A stretch of 6,294 bases of DNA from Pelotomaculum sp. UBA3103 (GTDB lineage Bacteria > Bacillota > Desulfotomaculia > Desulfotomaculales > Pelotomaculaceae). Below, piece after piece: positions 5,245-6,294 of the stretch. The DNA is taken from contig DFAP01000070.1 in assembly GCA_002365855.1 (NCBI GenBank), positions 21,036-27,329 of the forward strand, in the 5' to 3' direction. The notes under the pieces were generated by a model. It saw only the letters and a list, made by a program, of their open reading frames with translations, did no database searches and was not told where the DNA came from. The first letter of the stretch is position 1. Each line of letters opens with the position of its first letter. Made by a program: the position numbers and the translations under genes.

Positions 5245-5487
5245 CTAGAAAATGTCATCTGCAATGTTTTCCCATGGCTCTTTAGGACGCATTTCTCCTC
5301 CGCATTTTTCACAGGCAAATCTGGGAGGTACTGTAGGATCACCTGGGTCAACCAGATCAAAATAACGGACTACATCTTCCGGTATCTCCTCTTCAATATT
5401 ACACTGCAAACAAAGATATGTTATCGTAGGTTCCTTTTTTTGAATTGGCCTTGCCTTCTCTTTTTTTTCTTTTTTCTTTTTTGCCAT
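5245..5487 (-). CDS. Small double-CxxC zinc-ribbon protein carried by the IS91 element
   Basis: The product is 80 residues. Start ATG 5485-5487 follows GAGGTGAT (5501-5494) by six bases; stop TAG 5245-5247. The N-terminus is a strongly basic, low-complexity Lys/Glu tract (about 2-19). Then come CLQC (C26, C29), an acidic middle (IEEEIPEDVV), VDPGDPTVPPRF (46-57) and CEKC (C59, C62) followed by GGEM. Two CxxC pairs about 30 residues apart would bind one zinc ion as a ribbon, and the Lys-rich tail could bind nucleic acid. It overlaps the 3' end of the transposase frame and ends at the element's terminator, so it is probably cotranscribed with and carried by the element. The role is unknown; a transposition accessory or regulator is conceivable. 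Low-complexity purine runs in the gene explain overlapping false frames. Confidence 0.75.
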   Translation of the reverse strand: MAKKKKEKKEKARPIQKKEPTITYLCLQCNIEEEIPEDVVRYFDLVDPGDPTVPPRFACEKCGGEMRPKEPWENIADDIF

Positions 5488-6294
5488 GTACTATCACCTC
5501 TGTGCTACCGGAAAAAAGATCATAGATATCCCCGTATTTCGGATGCCAAATTCTTACGAGTTCCATCTCGCTGCCACACCGTGGACACTTACAAGGGTCA
5601 ACGCTAAATTCTGTTATCATCCGCTCACGGTATCTTATTTTCTTGTTTGTTACTGGTTTCCCTCCCCATCCGTGAATTTTCTTCTCTTTCATTCATTAGT
5701 TTTTCTAATTGCCAAAGCTTTACCGCCACTCTGCACAATGCTCTTTTGTTCCTAGCATATATGCCGTAATGCCTGACCATCTTAAATTGCTTTTCTGGTA
5801 TATGGCTTACAACCCGTCCTATAAACTGTAGGATAGGCATAAAAACTGTCTCTATTTTCCCTGTCTCTGAATTTTCATACCAAAATTTAACTGCTTTATC
5901 ATCCCAACTTATTATTCTGGATTCTGCAATCGCCGGCCTGGACATGTATCTCCCTATATATTTTGCTGCGCTTCTGGCGTTTTTCATCTTTGTCCTGGCA
6001 TGTACGTAAAAACCGTTCTTCTTTTGGGTGTAAAGCCTGTTCACTAGGCTAATGACTTTCTTGTTACCCTTGAAGCGTTCTCTAAATGCTTTTAATACTA
6101 AGTGCTGCCATCTCTTCCTTAATGCTGCGTAAGGCAAGAATTCTATGGGTTTCCAATCATCATTTCTATCAAGACCTCCCTCTGTCATCAGGGCATGTAT
6201 GTGTGGATTAAATTTTAAATCTCTTCCAAAGGTATGCACTACGATAACTATCCCAGGGATTAGGTCTTTATTCTTTTTCTTGTCGTTTATGATG
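5399..6294 (-). pseudogene. IS91-family transposase, frameshifted and cut by the window edge
   Basis: The frame is open from beyond base 6294 (codons before GTG 6239 remain coding, for example DLIPGIVIVVHTFGRD), so the GTG is not the start. Frame A (to TGA at 5625) carries NPHIHALMTEGG, the HUH metal-binding motif, then KYIGRYMSRPAIAESRI with the paired catalytic tyrosines spaced Y-x3-Y, then RHYGIYARNKR. Frame B (about 5692-5399) carries KIRYRERM, DPCKCPRCGSEMELVRIWHP and KYGDIYDLF, the C-terminal zinc-finger-like segment of this family. A net +1 (or -2) shift between about 5640 and 5695, in a purine-rich stretch, separates them. The direction does not match a normal -1 programmed slip, so an inactivating indel or a read error is likelier. 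Frame B runs on past the start of the zinc-ribbon gene to TAA 5399-5401; the original end was probably nearer 5500. Confidence 0.85.

Larger units (their letters stand above)
5206..6294 (-). mobile_element. 3' part of an IS91-family (HUH, Y2) insertion element
   Basis: The block holds a frameshifted IS91-type transposase, a small zinc-ribbon gene and a hairpin, all on the minus strand; the 5' (ter) end lies beyond base 6294. The right boundary is inferred: IS91 moves by rolling-circle replication and inserts with its origin end next to GAAC or CAAG, without making target duplications. A GAAC at 5202-5205 directly after the hairpin gives a candidate junction at 5205/5206. No terminal inverted repeats are expected and none were seen. 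Confidence 0.6.

Noticed and set aside
5178..5360. 60-codon minus-strand frame overlapping the zinc-ribbon gene
   Set aside because: Out-of-frame shadow of the zinc-ribbon gene; it runs through the CCGCCC/GGGCGG terminator and shows no motif.
1..6294. CRISPR array or tRNA gene
   Set aside because: No spaced direct repeats of CRISPR type and no cloverleaf with a T-loop GGTTCRA box was found on either strand by eye.

Overview
The window looks like chromosomal DNA of an anaerobic Gram-positive bacterium of the Clostridia, most likely the Peptococcaceae (Desulfotomaculum/Pelotomaculum-like). This is inferred from strong AGGAGGTG-type ribosome binding sites, short rho-independent terminators, a two-domain glutamine-dependent NAD synthetase, a GGDEF/HD-GYP relic and an IS91-type element. 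No rRNA or other marker gene is present, so the assignment is tentative.

Layout. 39-2006 (-) is an intact nadE, the only long intact housekeeping gene, with a plausible promoter at 2023-2049. 2107-2337 (+) holds the wreck of a PAP2/vanadium-haloperoxidase-like gene, recognised by its PSGHAT signature. 2402-2620 (+) is a very small DUF2892 (YgaP-like) membrane protein. Its frame is interrupted by one TGA exactly where the family has the Cys of its C-terminal CPLY motif. Family-like sequence resumes in frame after the TGA, and a SECIS-like hairpin with a GGUCA apical loop follows, so this is a candidate selenoprotein and the most interesting item here. A shared terminator (2644-2667) separates it from a convergent 54-residue acidic protein (2714-2878, -) with a consensus ribosome binding site and a hairpin in its leader.

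3238-3669 (+) is a hotdog-fold acyl-CoA thioesterase close to 4-hydroxybenzoyl-CoA thioesterase; its ribosome binding site fixes the start at 3238. It is followed by a terminator, a 42-residue single-helix membrane protein (3778-3906, +) preceded by an operator-like palindrome, and a strong terminator at 3925-3960.

From 3969 rightwards the DNA is a graveyard read on the minus strand. It contains a 36-codon scrap of a DUF4349 protein, a GGDEF-HD-GYP cyclic-di-GMP gene broken by two frameshifts and cut at its 5' side, a 49-codon ORF ending in a hexanucleotide repeat, and the 3' part of an IS91-family element. The element comprises a transposase with HUH and YxxxY motifs that is frameshifted before its zinc finger, then a small zinc-ribbon gene and a terminator/ori-like hairpin. 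The transposase continues past base 6294.

The intact genes appear to be independent single transcription units, not a pathway. The recurring theme is gene decay and rearrangement between an essential NAD gene and a mobile element. All family assignments come from reading motifs by eye; no database search was possible.
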